Source of the DNA: Casuarina equisetifolia
Lineage: Eukaryota; Streptophyta; Magnoliopsida; Fagales; Casuarinaceae
Assembly: GCA_028551475.1 (NCBI GenBank)
Contig: CM052360.1
Span: 26,358,682-26,422,681, forward strand
Length of the DNA stretch: 64,000 nucleotides
Reading direction: 5' to 3'
Part shown: positions 47,801 through 58,790 of the stretch, piece after piece
How the letters are laid out: each line of letters opens with the position of its first letter
Position numbering within the stretch: the first letter of the stretch is position 1
Notes under the pieces: generated by a model
Told to the model about the DNA's origin: nothing
The model's database searches: none
Seen by the model: the letters and a program-made list of their open reading frames with translations, nothing else
Translations under genes and position numbers: made by a program

Positions 47801-48900
47801 GGGACTAATTGTTGGAGAAAGCTTCTTTCATGGGTTCTAGTTAATGAATCCATAAGATACATGTTTGACGAAAGGAAAAATATAAGAAAATCTAACAAGG
47901 GATGTAGAACATTACAATGCTCCAAACCTCTTAAATCTAATATGTTTGGATGTATATGTTTTTGTAGTTGTATGTTTGATCCATATACAAGTGACTATTT
48001 TGTCAAATTTTCACAACAAGTGGCATTAAGCCACCTGAATCCCCAACACTAACAAAGCCTGAAGGCCACATTTTGTCTGTTATGATTCAAAATGGAGGAA
48101 CGTGAATTGGTATTCCTATGTATCAAGATTTCTATTATTACTCACAAGATTAGAATTATTAGAATCGATACTCTTAGCATACCCATATCAATTCTTATTA
48201 AGAGAATTTTATGTTTTATTATTTGGTTGTATTAATAAATGAATAAAAAAGTATAATGTATATAGCACATACAATATTGACCTATATAAGTTCAATAAAC
48301 TATATTTGAAAAGATTAAATTAATCATGTTCGTATGTAATGTGAGAAGAAAGAAGAATCGGACCTGGCGATGGCTGTCCTCCTCTTCAATGGCTTTATAC
48401 TCGTCAATCATCCACTCGGTGCGCTCTCCGATGATAGCTTCGTCTTTGTAGAAGACTTCACCCTTGTAGAAGGCTGAGGTCCACTTCCTACCGATGAAGC
48501 CTTTGGAGGACGTGATGTTGCGAAAACCAGTGGTCATCCAGAATCCGTCCTCACTAGGTGAGTCCCAGAACGAGTCGTCTTGCCGGCAGAAGAAGAACCA
48601 CTGGCTATTCTCCGAATGTGCAGCCGAAAGCGCTTAATTTAGCAACAACATCACAGAAGCATGTATTTGCCATCATCAACTAAGCCAAAAAGAATTTGCT
48701 CTCTGTCTGAAGAGAAAAAAAAGGAATAAAACAAAAATACCAGGCAGATCCTCGGGATCATAACTGTAGAAGTCGACTTCGGGAATTATCGGGATCTCAA
48801 AGTGATGGCCTTCGTTCTTCAGCCTCAGATAGTGGTTTACAAGTTGCTCGTCAGTATAGTGAAATATTAAATCTGGAGGGAACGCTGCTATGGCTGCCAT
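43861..48900 (-). CDS. Unit C: NAC-LRR fusion gene
   Basis: Five exons fit in phase. Exon 1 is 48900-48741 (ATG, then FPPDLIFHYTDEQLVNHYLR). Exon 2 is 48632-48364 (SQWFFFCRQD, GFWMTTGF, TEWMIDEYKAIE). Exon 3 is 47030-46874 (DDFFLCRLTKKEGYQD, NAC subdomain E). Exon 4 is 46553-46482 (LWAEPFGLVPAQRS). Exon 5 starts at 45795. Exons 3 and 4 end in phase 1 and exon 5 enters in phase 1, so NAC, linker and LRR form one frame. Exon 5 has an acidic Lys/Glu linker, then AERICLMDNELSILPEN and LRRs. A 2-bp deletion relative to unit B near 45030 shifts the frame, and TAA occurs at 44886-44884. The frame is then open from 44808 to the stop at 43861 (315 codons, acidic repeat, SWWEALEWINGLPNYLDG). The product is either a NAC plus short LRR or, with unseen splicing, a longer LRR. 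A coding start further upstream (TTG, 49017) lacks an ATG. Confidence 0.78.
47313..48048. repeat. Possible solo LTR in intron 2 of unit C
   Basis: TGTTGGGG at 47313 and CCCCAACA at 48041-48048 form inverted termini about 736 bp apart, as in Copia LTRs. The flanking five bases do not match (TCAAT and CTAAC), so target duplication is not shown. The interior has no domain. Confidence 0.3.
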
Positions 48901-51830
48901 CTCCTTCTCCTTTTTGTTCTTCCCTTTTAAGGTTTTTTCATAGGCTGCAATCTCCTTCCCTTTAGGAACAATGGATGGCGTTTTTTCGTATCCTCTCTTT
49001 GGCCTCTGAAGCAACAAAGGCTCTTTTTTCTCTGTTTGCAGTTAACCAAAAAGAAGATCGCAGAGAATTTTTAAGCGAATACGAGCTAGCACCAAAAATA
49101 TAGGAAAATTCTTCATTTAAACAAACAAGATTGAGTTCATTGCAGTCTAAAATACCAACATATAAATCTCTATTTAAACCAATTTTATCACCACTAAATT
49201 GATAGTTGTCGCCACCTAAAACCACCTGCATTATGCTTAATATTTCATGTTTCACACAGCAAATTCCATTCCACTTATAGGGCAACTAAGGTCAAAGACA
49301 ACCATACTAAAAGGGTCATCTTAACTAATAAATATTATACTGAAAGCTTGCAAGAGCTTGATAGAAAAAGAAAGATTCTTGCAACCAATCAGTCGGCCGA
49401 GTGGTTAGTCATATTTATATTGACATTTTGCAGACGTCGTGATAAGAAAAATCTCAAATTCATAAACTTTGATCTAATCCGTCAGCAAGAATTTATGAGC
49501 CTTCCCGCTGCATTACACTACAAAGACATGAAAATTCAATTTTCTTTTGGAGATTTTAAAACATTTTAGCATAATAATTGCATTATTAGCAATAAACCCT
49601 CGAACACAACTCCATGCTTACAACAAAGACCGGACGATCCAACTCAGATTCAATTTAGCGCCTAAATTAGTTCCAAAGAGTCCCTTTTGCTGCTAACCAG
49701 CTAGCTCAAGTAGTGAGTTAGTTGGACCTTGACCCCAAAGTTTGTGATTCTAACATCTCATGTGTGAAAATTAGGTATGTATATTATAAAATTAAAAAAA
49801 TTAAAAAATTAGTCTTAAACCACCTTCTTGCTAAAGAGCAGCGATACCCTTACGGGGTTCGACACAATACAAGGAGATGGTGGGACATGAAAATTTTTTG
49901 AAATTATTAACCAAGCTTGTTCAAACCTGTTCACCACCTAACCTATATATTTCATGCAATGCGGACAAAGATCACCATAAATTAAATATTTAAGTGCCTG
50001 AGTGAATATGTGGAAAACCCTTCATCATGATTTGACAGCTCTTTTCTTAGTAATTCTCTATCCATTTTTTTAATAAGTTTTAATTATTTTTCGTGTCTTT
50101 GTATGGAAATGCAAATCTGCTTTGAAACTATGAAACCACTTAATTTTAGACCTTTTTCATGTTTTAGATTGCAATTTACACCCTTTCTTAATCCCATGAA
50201 ATTCAAAAAATATTATAGCCTGCATAATTCATGTCACCAAATCCTCATCGTAGTAATACTGAGAAAATTCATGCAGCAGAAATGCTAAATTACTAATCAA
50301 TATTACTCATACTAGAAAAGGATAATAGATTATTTTATCCTCAAACTAACCTTATTTGAAATGGATCCCAAAACAAAGTTTCTACCTCTTGAAGGAGAAG
50401 GAAAATAGAAGTTTTAGCACTCACCATTTTAGAGAAAAAGAAAAAAGAAAAAAAAAGAAGTAAACTCACTCATATCCTCGCTTCTTTGTTAAATGTCGAC
50501 TAAGTGCAATGACCATAAACTAGTTACAAAGAGTATTTATGAACACATTGGTAATTTACAAAAAAAAATAGAATGTAAAAGTTAATTGCAGATATTAAAT
50601 AAAAAAGAGCAAAAAATATTATTTTCATTTATAGTTTTGTTTCTCTAACTTGATTCATTTTTAATAAGAGATTTATCTTTGAAACCTTTTTTTTTTTCAT
50701 TAGGATGCAACAATACCAAAGAAAATCTCATAAGACTACTATTCTTGCTAAAACATTTTGTAGATTTTTGGTAAATTTCTCTTACTTAATTTACCAATAC
50801 TTTTCGATCACAATAATTGTTCACCCCAAGATTTACTTATAACAATAGAAGGGAAGACTCTCATATAACAAAAGTTAGAACATAAAAATTAATTTGATAA
50901 GAACAAATAAATAATCGAGCATTAAATGTTTAATAAGAGATTTATATTTGAAACTTCTTTTTATTTTCTTTTTCTTTTTTTGTCATTAAGATGCAAACCA
51001 TACCAAAGAAATTCATTATATGTTAAACATATCATTCTAAGATTGCTATTCTTACTAAAACATTTTGTAGATTTTTGGTAAATTTATTTTACCTGATTTA
51101 CCAATATCTTTCGATTCCAATAATTATTCATCCCAAGAATTACTTGTAACAATTGAAGTGAAGATTCTCATATACAAAAAGTTAGAACATAGATATTAAA
51201 TTGATAAGAGAAAAATAAATAAATAAATTGGGCACTAAATGTTTAATAAGAGATTTATCTTTGAAACTTCTCTTTTTTTTTTCCTCATTTTTTTCATTAA
51301 GATGCAAACTATACGAAAGAAAATCATTAGATGTTAAACATATCATTCTAAGAGTGCTATTCTTGCTGAAACATTTTGTAAATTTGTGGTAAATTTCTCT
51401 TACCTGATTTACCAATACCTTCTTATTGCAATATTTATTCATTCCAAGAATTACTTGTAACAATAGAAGTGAACACTCTCATATACAAAAAGTTAGAAAA
51501 TACAAATTAATTTGATAAAAGAATATAAAAAAAATCAAGCACTAAATGTTGTATTCATTATGAGTCTTTATTTATTTAGCTTCTACTCATTTTTCATTTA
51601 GTATTTAATTTTCCCATTTTAATCATTTTTCTTTAATTATTGACTTGAGAACTAAGCCAAAGAAAATATTATTGGATGTGTAACGTGTTTTCAAAGACCA
51701 ATAGTCTTGCTAAAACATTTAATTACTTTTAGTAAGTATGAGATTGTCAAGAGTCAGGTTCTCTAAATTATTAGTCTAGTATTGATTTACACCTAACCGT
51801 GGCTATAACTTTTTCACAATAACAGAGGAC
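48901..51830 (-). pseudogene. Unit D: tail cassettes of another NAC-LRR unit, domains missing
   Basis: 49137-49310 matches the intron just before exon 5 of unit C (45900-46080: TTCATTGCAGTCTAAAATAC and on), but exon 5 is absent and unit C's exon 1 follows instead. 49340-50100 matches the intron block seen at 10.6-11.1 kb and 28.1-28.6 kb. 50670-51500 holds three copies related to exon 4 of unit C. 51790-51830 matches the end of exon 3 (CCACGGTTAG, then GTGTAAATC as donor). NAC exons 1 and 2 are not present; the next sequence upstream is the end of the TIR-LRR gene. A recombined leftover of the tandem family. Confidence 0.6.
50669..51545. repeat. About 290-bp tandem repeat, three copies, in unit D
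   Basis: GAGATTTATCTTTGAAAC-type starts at 50669, 50937 and 51248, each followed by an ACATTTTGTAGATTTTTGGTAAATT phrase and an AACAATAGAAG-GAA-ACTCTCATAT phrase. It corresponds to the exon 4 region of unit C. Confidence 0.75.
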
Positions 51831-52033
51831 GATAATTAAGCAGTAGTAATTTTATTCACATAAAATTGAGTTAAATATTTCATCCTAGTCTAGCTCTTTT
51901 GGATTTTGGCGGACCTCAACCAATTGAATACGTGGAATATTGAAGAGACACCAAACACTTCAATAATAATAATGAAAACCTTTTAATAGTTGTCTAGTCC
52001 GAAAAGAAAAAAAGAAATAAAATGTCATCCTAC
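51831..52033. other. Junction between the TIR-LRR 3' end and unit D cassettes
   Basis: Just after the LRR donor at 52034 comes about 200 bp without a recognisable exon, then the NAC-tail exon 3 remnant. There is no promoter-like or terminator signal that I could support. It marks where the TIR gene and the NAC-tail family are joined. Confidence 0.45.
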
Positions 52034-53322
52034 CTGTAATTTGTGGAAGCCCCTTAAGAACTTCATGAGAGTTGGGCATGTCTACCAACCTCTTAAGATT
52101 CGCGAGGTTTGAGCAGCCAGAGACATCTAGTGTCTTCAGACTCGAGCAGCCAGAGAGGTGTAAAAGAGTATTTAAGCTTGAGCAGCCAGAGAGGTCTAAA
52201 CTCTCGAGGCTTGAGCAACCAGAGAGGTCTAAACTCTCGAGGCTTGAGCAGCCAGAGAGGTCCAAAGTCCTGAGACTTGAGCAGTTAGAGACATCCAAAG
52301 TCTTGAGACTTGAGCAACCAGGGCCATCTAAATGAGTCTTTGAACTTGAGGAGCTTGAATGGTCTGAAATCCTGAGGCTTGAACGATCAAAGAAGTCCAA
52401 ATCCTTGAGACTAGAGCAGTTAGGGAGGTCTAGAATTTGGAGGCTCGAGCAGTTAGCAAGGTCTAGAATTTGGAGGCTTGAGCATTCAACAAGGACTAAA
52501 GTTTGGAGGCTCGAGCAATTAGAGAAGCCTAGGGTCTAAAGGCTTGAGCGGCCAGTGAGCTTTAATTTTTTGAGGCTTGAGCAGCCAAAGAGGTCTAGAA
52601 ACTTGAGGCTTAAGCAGCTAGAGAGCTTCAATTTCTCAAGGCTTGAGCAGTCAATGAGGTATAAAACACTGAGGCTTGAACAGCCGGAAAGGTCTAGAGT
52701 TCTGAGGTTTAAGCAGCCAGCGAGGCTTAATCTTTGAAAGCTTGAAAAGCCTGAGAGATTTAGAATCGTAAGGCTTGAGCAACCTCCAAAGTCTAGGACC
52801 TCGAGACTTAAGCAGCCAACAAGGCTTAATTGTTGGAGGCTTGAGCAGCCAACGAGGCTTAATCCCTGGAGGCTTGAGCAACTGACAAGGCTTAATTCCT
52901 TAAGGCTTGAATGGTCAAGTAGCTTTACTTTCTTGAGGCTTGAGCAATCGGAGAGGTTTAGAATCTCAAGGCTTGAACATCCGAAGGAGTTTAAAATCTC
53001 AAGGCTTAAGCAACTTAAAAGGTTTAGAATCTCGAGACTTGAGCAGTTACGGGTGCTTATTCTCTTAAGGCTTGAACAACCAACTAGGCTTAATCTCTCG
53101 AGGCTTGAGCAACCAGAAAGGCTTAATCTCTTGAGGCTTGAGTAGCCAGAGAGGTCCAGAATTTTGAGGCTTGAGCAATCAAACAGCTTAAATTTCTTGA
53201 GGCTTAAGCAGCCGAAAAGGTCTAGAATCTCGAGGTTTAAACAGCCGGAAAGGTCTAGAATCTCGAAGTCTAAGCAGCCAGAAAAGTCAAGAATCTGGAG
53301 GCTTAGGCAAAAAGAGAGTTTT
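52034..53322 (-). repeat. 33-bp LRR minisatellite, about 37 copies
   Basis: The minus strand encodes 11-residue repeats of type SLESLDLSGCS and SLEILNLSDCS. The units at 52150-52300 are nearly identical and the outer ones diverge. The frame is open from 53322 to about 52539 and again to the donor at 52034 (TTACAG-GTAGG), with one TAG near 52538. The antisense reading (RLEQPERSKVL) is also open over long stretches, an effect of period 33. The element ends in GCSNLANLKRLVDMPNSHEV. Confidence 0.85.
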
Positions 53323-53612
53323 TAAAGAATTTGATGAACTCTTGTATGTTTAGAACAAAAGCTTGTTTACTGATCAAGCAAAATCAAAACTAGTTACAAG
53401 AGAAAACAAAGCTGTAGAGAGAAGAACTCTTAATGTGCGGCTATTATGATTTACATGTTAACCTAAGAGGCTATATATAAACATAAAAGAGGCTTATACA
53501 AGGGAAACCCTAATATCTCATAATATAGGAAAATATATTGGGCCTTATTCTAGGCGCAATATATGGTAACATAAATATAAAATCTTCAACCTTTAACCTT
53601 CAACCTTCAACA
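53323..53612 (-). repeat. 3' LTR of the Copia element
   Basis: Begins TGTTGAAGG on the minus strand and pairs with 58791-59065. It follows the purine tract and abuts the GTTTT duplication. The outer end reads TTA where the partner has TCA. Confidence 0.92.
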
Positions 53613-53619
53613 CCCCCCT

Positions 53620-55182
53620 TCAAGCTGAGGGTCGAAAGAAGTCCAAGACCTCAAGCTTGCTAAGGAGATGATAGTGTTGATTTGTCCCTAAAGCCTTGGT
53701 CAGAATATCTGCAGGTTGGTCACTACTCCCAACATGTGCTGTGCTAATTAAACCATGACGTATTTTTTCTTGAATAAAATGACAAGAAACATCTATATGC
53801 TTGGTCTTCTGATGAAAGACTAGGTTTTCTATCAATTTTTGCGCTGCTTCATTATCACAATATAACAGCACTGGCTGTGAAACATTAATTCCCATATCTT
53901 TTAATAGACCAACCACCCAAACGATCTCACAAGTAGTGGTTGCCATGGCCCTGTATTCAGCATCTGTTGAAGAAAAAGTCACAACTAGTTGCTTTTTACT
54001 TTTCCAAGAAATTACTGAATGTCCAAGTGTAAGACAGAAGCCAATAGTGGATCGATGTGTCATAGGGCATTTTGCATAGCTAGCATCACAGAAAGCTTGC
54101 AAGAGAAAATCGTCATCTGAAGGAAAGAATAAACCAAACCCTATTATTCCTTTAAGATACTTGACAATGCGGAGAGCTGCCTCCCAATGGGATTGCTTGG
54201 GAGCATGCATGAATTGACTTAAGAGGTGTATGGGAAAAGCAATGTTAGGGCGTGTCATATCAAGATAATTCAGCTTACCAATCAATTGCTGATAACTCAA
54301 GATGTTCTCAAATGGTGGATCATCTATTTGTGGATGAACTTGCTCATCATATTTCAAGCTAGTAAATAAGACATTTGTCTCCATAGGATTTCCAACAGGC
54401 TTTACAGCTGATAGTCCCAATTCAGAGATCAATTCTAAGATATATTTACGTTGACTAAGATGCATGCCATTTGAATCTCGAAGGATCTCAACTCCAAGAA
54501 AATACTTGAGTTCTCCCAAATCCTTGATTCGAAATGTAGAATGAAGATAGGCTTGTAAAGCCTCAATTTCTTGTGTGTCATTACCAATAATTAAGATGTC
54601 ATCCACATATATGAGCACTAAAATAATATTATTATCTTGTCCTTTAGTGAAAAGAGAATAGTCATACAGTGACTGTCGATAGCCAGCAGATACTAAAGCT
54701 TTTGTAAACTTCTCATTCCACTGTCGTGAAGCTTGCTTTAACCCATACAAAGATTTCTTCAATCGACATACTTTGGACCCCCCTTCAAAAGGACTCCCAA
54801 GTGTTGGTTTCATATATACTTCCTCATCTAAATCTCCCTGTAGAAATGTATTATGGACATCCATTTGTCGAATAGTCCATTTACGTTGTGAAGCAATAGA
54901 TAATGCACTTCTAACTGTCACAGATTTTACTGTAGGAGAGAAAGTCTCATGATAATCGATGCCTTCTGTCTGACTATAACCCTTCGCTACTAGACGAGCC
55001 TTAAACCGCTCAATACTCCCATCGGCATGATACTTAATCTTGTATACCCATTTACATCCTATGGGTTTTCTTCGTGGTGGTAGGTCTACCAGTTCCCATG
55101 TTCCATTCAATTCTAATGCTTTCATTTCCTGATCCATGGCATCTCGCCATCTAGAATCCTTAACTGCCTCATGGTAGAACAA
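53620..55182 (-). CDS. Copia reverse transcriptase and RNase H
   Basis: 520 codons. The RT has WVYKIKYHADGSIERFKARL, QMDVHNTFLQGDL (usual NAFL is NTFL) and the active site LIYVDDILIIGND. RNase H has FCDASYAKCP, TDAEYRAMA and LYCDNEAAQKL. It ends just inside the 3' LTR junction. Confidence 0.94.
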   Translation of the reverse strand: MFYHEAVKDSRWRDAMDQEMKALELNGTWELVDLPPRRKPIGCKWVYKIKYHADGSIERFKARLVAKGYSQTEGIDYHETFSPTVKSVTVRSALSIASQRKWTIRQMDVHNTFLQGDLDEEVYMKPTLGSPFEGGSKVCRLKKSLYGLKQASRQWNEKFTKALVSAGYRQSLYDYSLFTKGQDNNIILVLIYVDDILIIGNDTQEIEALQAYLHSTFRIKDLGELKYFLGVEILRDSNGMHLSQRKYILELISELGLSAVKPVGNPMETNVLFTSLKYDEQVHPQIDDPPFENILSYQQLIGKLNYLDMTRPNIAFPIHLLSQFMHAPKQSHWEAALRIVKYLKGIIGFGLFFPSDDDFLLQAFCDASYAKCPMTHRSTIGFCLTLGHSVISWKSKKQLVVTFSSTDAEYRAMATTTCEIVWVVGLLKDMGINVSQPVLLYCDNEAAQKLIENLVFHQKTKHIDVSCHFIQEKIRHGLISTAHVGSSDQPADILTKALGTNQHYHLLSKLEVLDFFRPSA

Positions 55183-55598
55183 GGGTTCTATCTCAGGTGA
55201 AATGGCTGCTATAAGTGTTGATGTGGAATGGGTAAATGTGTATAAGATACATAGTCAGATATGGGGTATTGTATGGATGAGCCAACATTGTTGCAAACAT
55301 AATCTTGAGTCCATATGGGTGGCCTGGAAATTTTAGTAGATCGTCTAGGAGGTGATGAAAGGACTGTGGGATTATGCATGGTTGGTGAGAAAGGATCATC
55401 CTCTGTCTCATCATAAGTGAAAACAGAAGGTGATGTAGAAGGAGGATCTATAATCTCCAAGGTAGAATCATTGGGTTGGTTGCCTGAGATATTGGAAGTG
55501 GTAATATCTGGTGTAATATGAATGGTTGTATCAGGAATGGAATTTGATTGGGTAGGAGAGATTACCTGAGTATCTGAACTAGGGTTAACTCTGATAAC

Positions 55599-57083
55599 TT
55601 ATTGTGCAGGCTCCTCATCTTGAGATGACATCATAGGGAATTCTGAAGAATGGGACCCATTCTTTATGTTTGTAAAAGGGAAAACATTTTCATGAAAATG
55701 AACATCACGACTCACAAAAAATTTCTTTCTTTCAATGTCATAAAGTTTATACCCTTTTTGCCCAAAAGGGTATCCCATAAAAATGCTAGGAATAGCTCGA
55801 AGGGCAAATTTGTCTTTATGCCCCACCACTGAAGCATAACAAAGACAACCGAAGACTCGAAGTCTAGAAAGGTCAGGAGCTTTCCCATGAATCATCTCAT
55901 AAGGAGATTTTCCATGTAAGACTGAAGAAGGAATGCGATTGATAATGTGTGTGGCAGTGAGTATACACTCACCCCAAAAACATCTAGGCATGTGACTTTG
56001 AAATTTTAATGCCCGTGCAACATCTAATAAATGACGATATTTACGTTCTACCACACCATTCTGTTGTGGGGTATATACACATGAACTTTCATGCATTATA
56101 CCCCGTGATGAAAACAATTTGTCACATAAGGAATTAAAGAAATTAGTTGCATTATCAGAACAAATGCATTTGATTCCAATGCTAAAATGATTTTGAATTG
56201 TGTTAAAGAAACGTTCCAAATGTGATACTGTTTCAGTCTTATGTTTCATAAGGAAAGTCCAAGTTCCTTGTGAAAAATCATCAACAATGGTTAGAAAATA
56301 TTTCAAACCATCATAATTTGGGGCATGATATGGTCCCCAAATGTCCACATGGATTAAATCAAAAAGATTTTTGACATTCTCAGTGCGAACAGTGAATGAA
56401 TCACGTGTTTTCTTAGCAAGAGGGCAAACTGAGCAATGGAAATCAGAAGACAGAAAATCTTTAAAATCATTCAAAAATTTAAATTTAGATAAAGACATGT
56501 GACCAAGTCTTGAATGCCATAAATGAAAATTAAGGTCATTACATGCTGAAGTAATTGAAAGGGTCGGTGCAGTACCGAAAAATTTGCTAACATGCTTATT
56601 CCTAGGGTGCAAGAAAAAATAAAGTCCATGTCTCATTCTACCAATTCCCTTGACATCACCCGTCGAGAGGTCCTGAAACACACACAAATCAGCATAGAAA
56701 ATCACTAAACAGTTATTCTCAACAGTGAATTTAGCTACGAACAACAAATTATATTTAAAATCACGAGAATAAAGAACGGTATGTAATTTTAAATCGTCAA
56801 CTAGGATTATGGAACTAGTGTGGATGACTTGGGTTAATTCCCCATTTGGCAGTTTAACAGATCTAGACTTAATCATGCATTTAACAGGAAATTCTAAGCA
56901 GTGAAAATCAGCAGTAATATGATCACTGGCCCCACTATCTATAATCCAAATGTAAGGAAAAGATTCTGAAATACCTGCTCCATTAGCATGAGAGGTCCTA
57001 CCATAGTCTTCCTTGATCAAATGGATAATGCGCTCATACTGCTCTGGTGTAAAAGTGCAATGACTAGGCTCAACAGTGGCCAA
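55599..57083 (-). CDS. Copia protease and integrase region
   Basis: 494 codons. The protease active site is WIIDSGASDHIT (about residue 47). The integrase zinc-binding part is LWHSRLGHMS plus CSVCPLAKK, and the catalytic core has HVDIWGPY, CSDNATNFF and PQQNGVVERK, supplying the D, D and E positions. It ends at a TAA at 55599 after DEEPAQ; coding-like sequence continues beyond it to about 55209. Confidence 0.92.
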   Translation of the reverse strand: MATVEPSHCTFTPEQYERIIHLIKEDYGRTSHANGAGISESFPYIWIIDSGASDHITADFHCLEFPVKCMIKSRSVKLPNGELTQVIHTSSIILVDDLKLHTVLYSRDFKYNLLFVAKFTVENNCLVIFYADLCVFQDLSTGDVKGIGRMRHGLYFFLHPRNKHVSKFFGTAPTLSITSACNDLNFHLWHSRLGHMSLSKFKFLNDFKDFLSSDFHCSVCPLAKKTRDSFTVRTENVKNLFDLIHVDIWGPYHAPNYDGLKYFLTIVDDFSQGTWTFLMKHKTETVSHLERFFNTIQNHFSIGIKCICSDNATNFFNSLCDKLFSSRGIMHESSCVYTPQQNGVVERKYRHLLDVARALKFQSHMPRCFWGECILTATHIINRIPSSVLHGKSPYEMIHGKAPDLSRLRVFGCLCYASVVGHKDKFALRAIPSIFMGYPFGQKGYKLYDIERKKFFVSRDVHFHENVFPFTNIKNGSHSSEFPMMSSQDEEPAQ

Positions 57084-57531
57084 ATTGACAGTAGAATTAC
57101 TAGTAAAATTCTTGTGACCTGGGGGATAGCCATTAAGCTTGTAACAAGCTTCCTTCTTATGTCCAAAAAGCTAACAATGCTCACATTGTAGTCTTTTAAG
57201 ACAATAACAACTTTCCTTGCGGTGCCCCTTTCATCCACAATGCTCACATTTGGGTTTGCCAAAAGCCCTAGATGATGTATCATTTTGCCCTACTTTGAGC
57301 GAAAACGATGTGTCATTTTCGTTATGCAGAGGTGTTGTCCCAGTTGATCGCTTAGGCCTTGGTGTTGCAACAAGTGGCTCAAATACGGACCAGCTTGTTG
57401 CGTCGGTCCCATATGTCGACATAAAAGCCTAAGAATCACCAATCGTCTTCTCTGGACCTCCATACCGGTATTCGGCATTGTTGGCAATGGTAAGCTTGCA
57501 AAACGTCAGGAAGTGGCCTCATGAGCAAAAT

Positions 57532-58242
57532 CTAGTCTTTAAGATGAGAAAAGCGATCATCTAGTCCTTTCAAGAATTGATAAAACTTCATGCATTCTTG
57601 ATGAAGTTTCCAACCATCAGTTTTGGACATTTTCGGTAAATCCAGAGCCATCAATGCTGCATACTCATCCCATAGTGCTCTCAAGCGATGAAAATAAGAA
57701 GCAATTGATCCACCCAATTGCTTCGTGGAGCTTAATTCATTCAAAAGGTCATAGATTTGGGTCGGGTCAACCTGGCTGTAATGAGTACAGAGCTCCTTCC
57801 AGAGATTAGCAGCACTAACTGTGTAGATTAAGCCTTCATGGAGTTGCCCAGATAGCGAGTTAAGGATCCAAGAAAGACAAATTGCATTACAACGCTCCCA
57901 GATAGGCAAATAAGGTGAATTTTCAGCCGGAGCAGGGTATTTGCCATCCATAAATACCAACTTGTTCTTAGAGAGAAAAGCAAGTTTCATAGCACGACTC
58001 CAAACAGCATAATTACTAGAGCCATTGAGTTTAAAACCAACTAAAGGAGCTCCACTAGTATCACCGGGTGGTAGATATAGGGAATCATTCAGGTATGTGA
58101 TGATCGGAATTGGGGAAACATAACCCTCATGATGATCCGATTTAGAACCTGAATGATTCCCCTTCTCTTGGTGAGTTTTTCGAGCATGAGGAGCAACATA
58201 TGGAGTAACCGGTGGTTGAAGAGGATCTGACTCAATAGCCAT
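57532..58242 (-). CDS. Copia Gag-like protein (UBN2/DUF4219 type)
   Basis: 236 codons from an ATG. Motifs of the Copia gag family are seen: FKLNGSSNYAVWSRAMKLAF, IWERCNAICLSWILNSLS, LWKELCTHYSQ, and LRALWDEYAALM. The zinc-knuckle (CEHCG-like, about 57235-57180) lies after the stop in another frame, so the polyprotein is interrupted. Confidence 0.88.
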   Translation of the reverse strand: MAIESDPLQPPVTPYVAPHARKTHQEKGNHSGSKSDHHEGYVSPIPIITYLNDSLYLPPGDTSGAPLVGFKLNGSSNYAVWSRAMKLAFLSKNKLVFMDGKYPAPAENSPYLPIWERCNAICLSWILNSLSGQLHEGLIYTVSAANLWKELCTHYSQVDPTQIYDLLNELSSTKQLGGSIASYFHRLRALWDEYAALMALDLPKMSKTDGWKLHQECMKFYQFLKGLDDRFSHLKD

Positions 58243-58790
58243 GATGAAACCAAAGAAGTCTCCAAACTACTCGTACCAGGAAATATCCAAGAGAAAAACA
58301 AATATTTGACAAAGTATCCAAACCACAACAGCAAACCAAAATAGTCACAAAGTGCAGAAGCAAGGAGGAAAAAATACCAAAGATCGTGTGGCTGCTTGGT
58401 GTAGTTGATAAAGTCAAATTTGTTTGATCCAGTGTAGTGCCGAAGAGATAGAAAACCCACAAAGCAAAAGACAAAACTAGGCGGCGGCAAAGTGTACCCT
58501 TTTGGAGAGAGAAAACCAAGTGTACCTTTTTTTTGGAGAAAGCCAATCCCGCACCTTTTGCTTTATTGTGGAGAAAGAAAACCAAGTGCACCTTTTCTTG
58601 AAATCGGAGAGAGAAAAGGTATGAAGAAAAATAAAGGCAGCCAAGTCTTCACTCACGGCACCCTTCTCTTTAGTTTGGAGAGAGAAAGCCGTATAACAAA
58701 AACAAAGCACTAGAAATCCAAAATTGTCTGCTCGACACCGTGAACAAAAACTAACCAAAGAATCCAACAAAATCATTGGCTCCGATACCA

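Noticed and set aside
49690-49780. Second SINE-like head (AGCTAGCTCAAGTAGTGAG with a GTTTGTGATTCTA)
   Set aside because: The B box is poor and no tail or target duplication was found.
52072-53145. Plus-strand open frames with RLEQPERSK-type repeats
   Set aside because: They are the antisense of the minus-strand LRR minisatellite; period 33 keeps all frames alike, and no plus-strand gene features support them.
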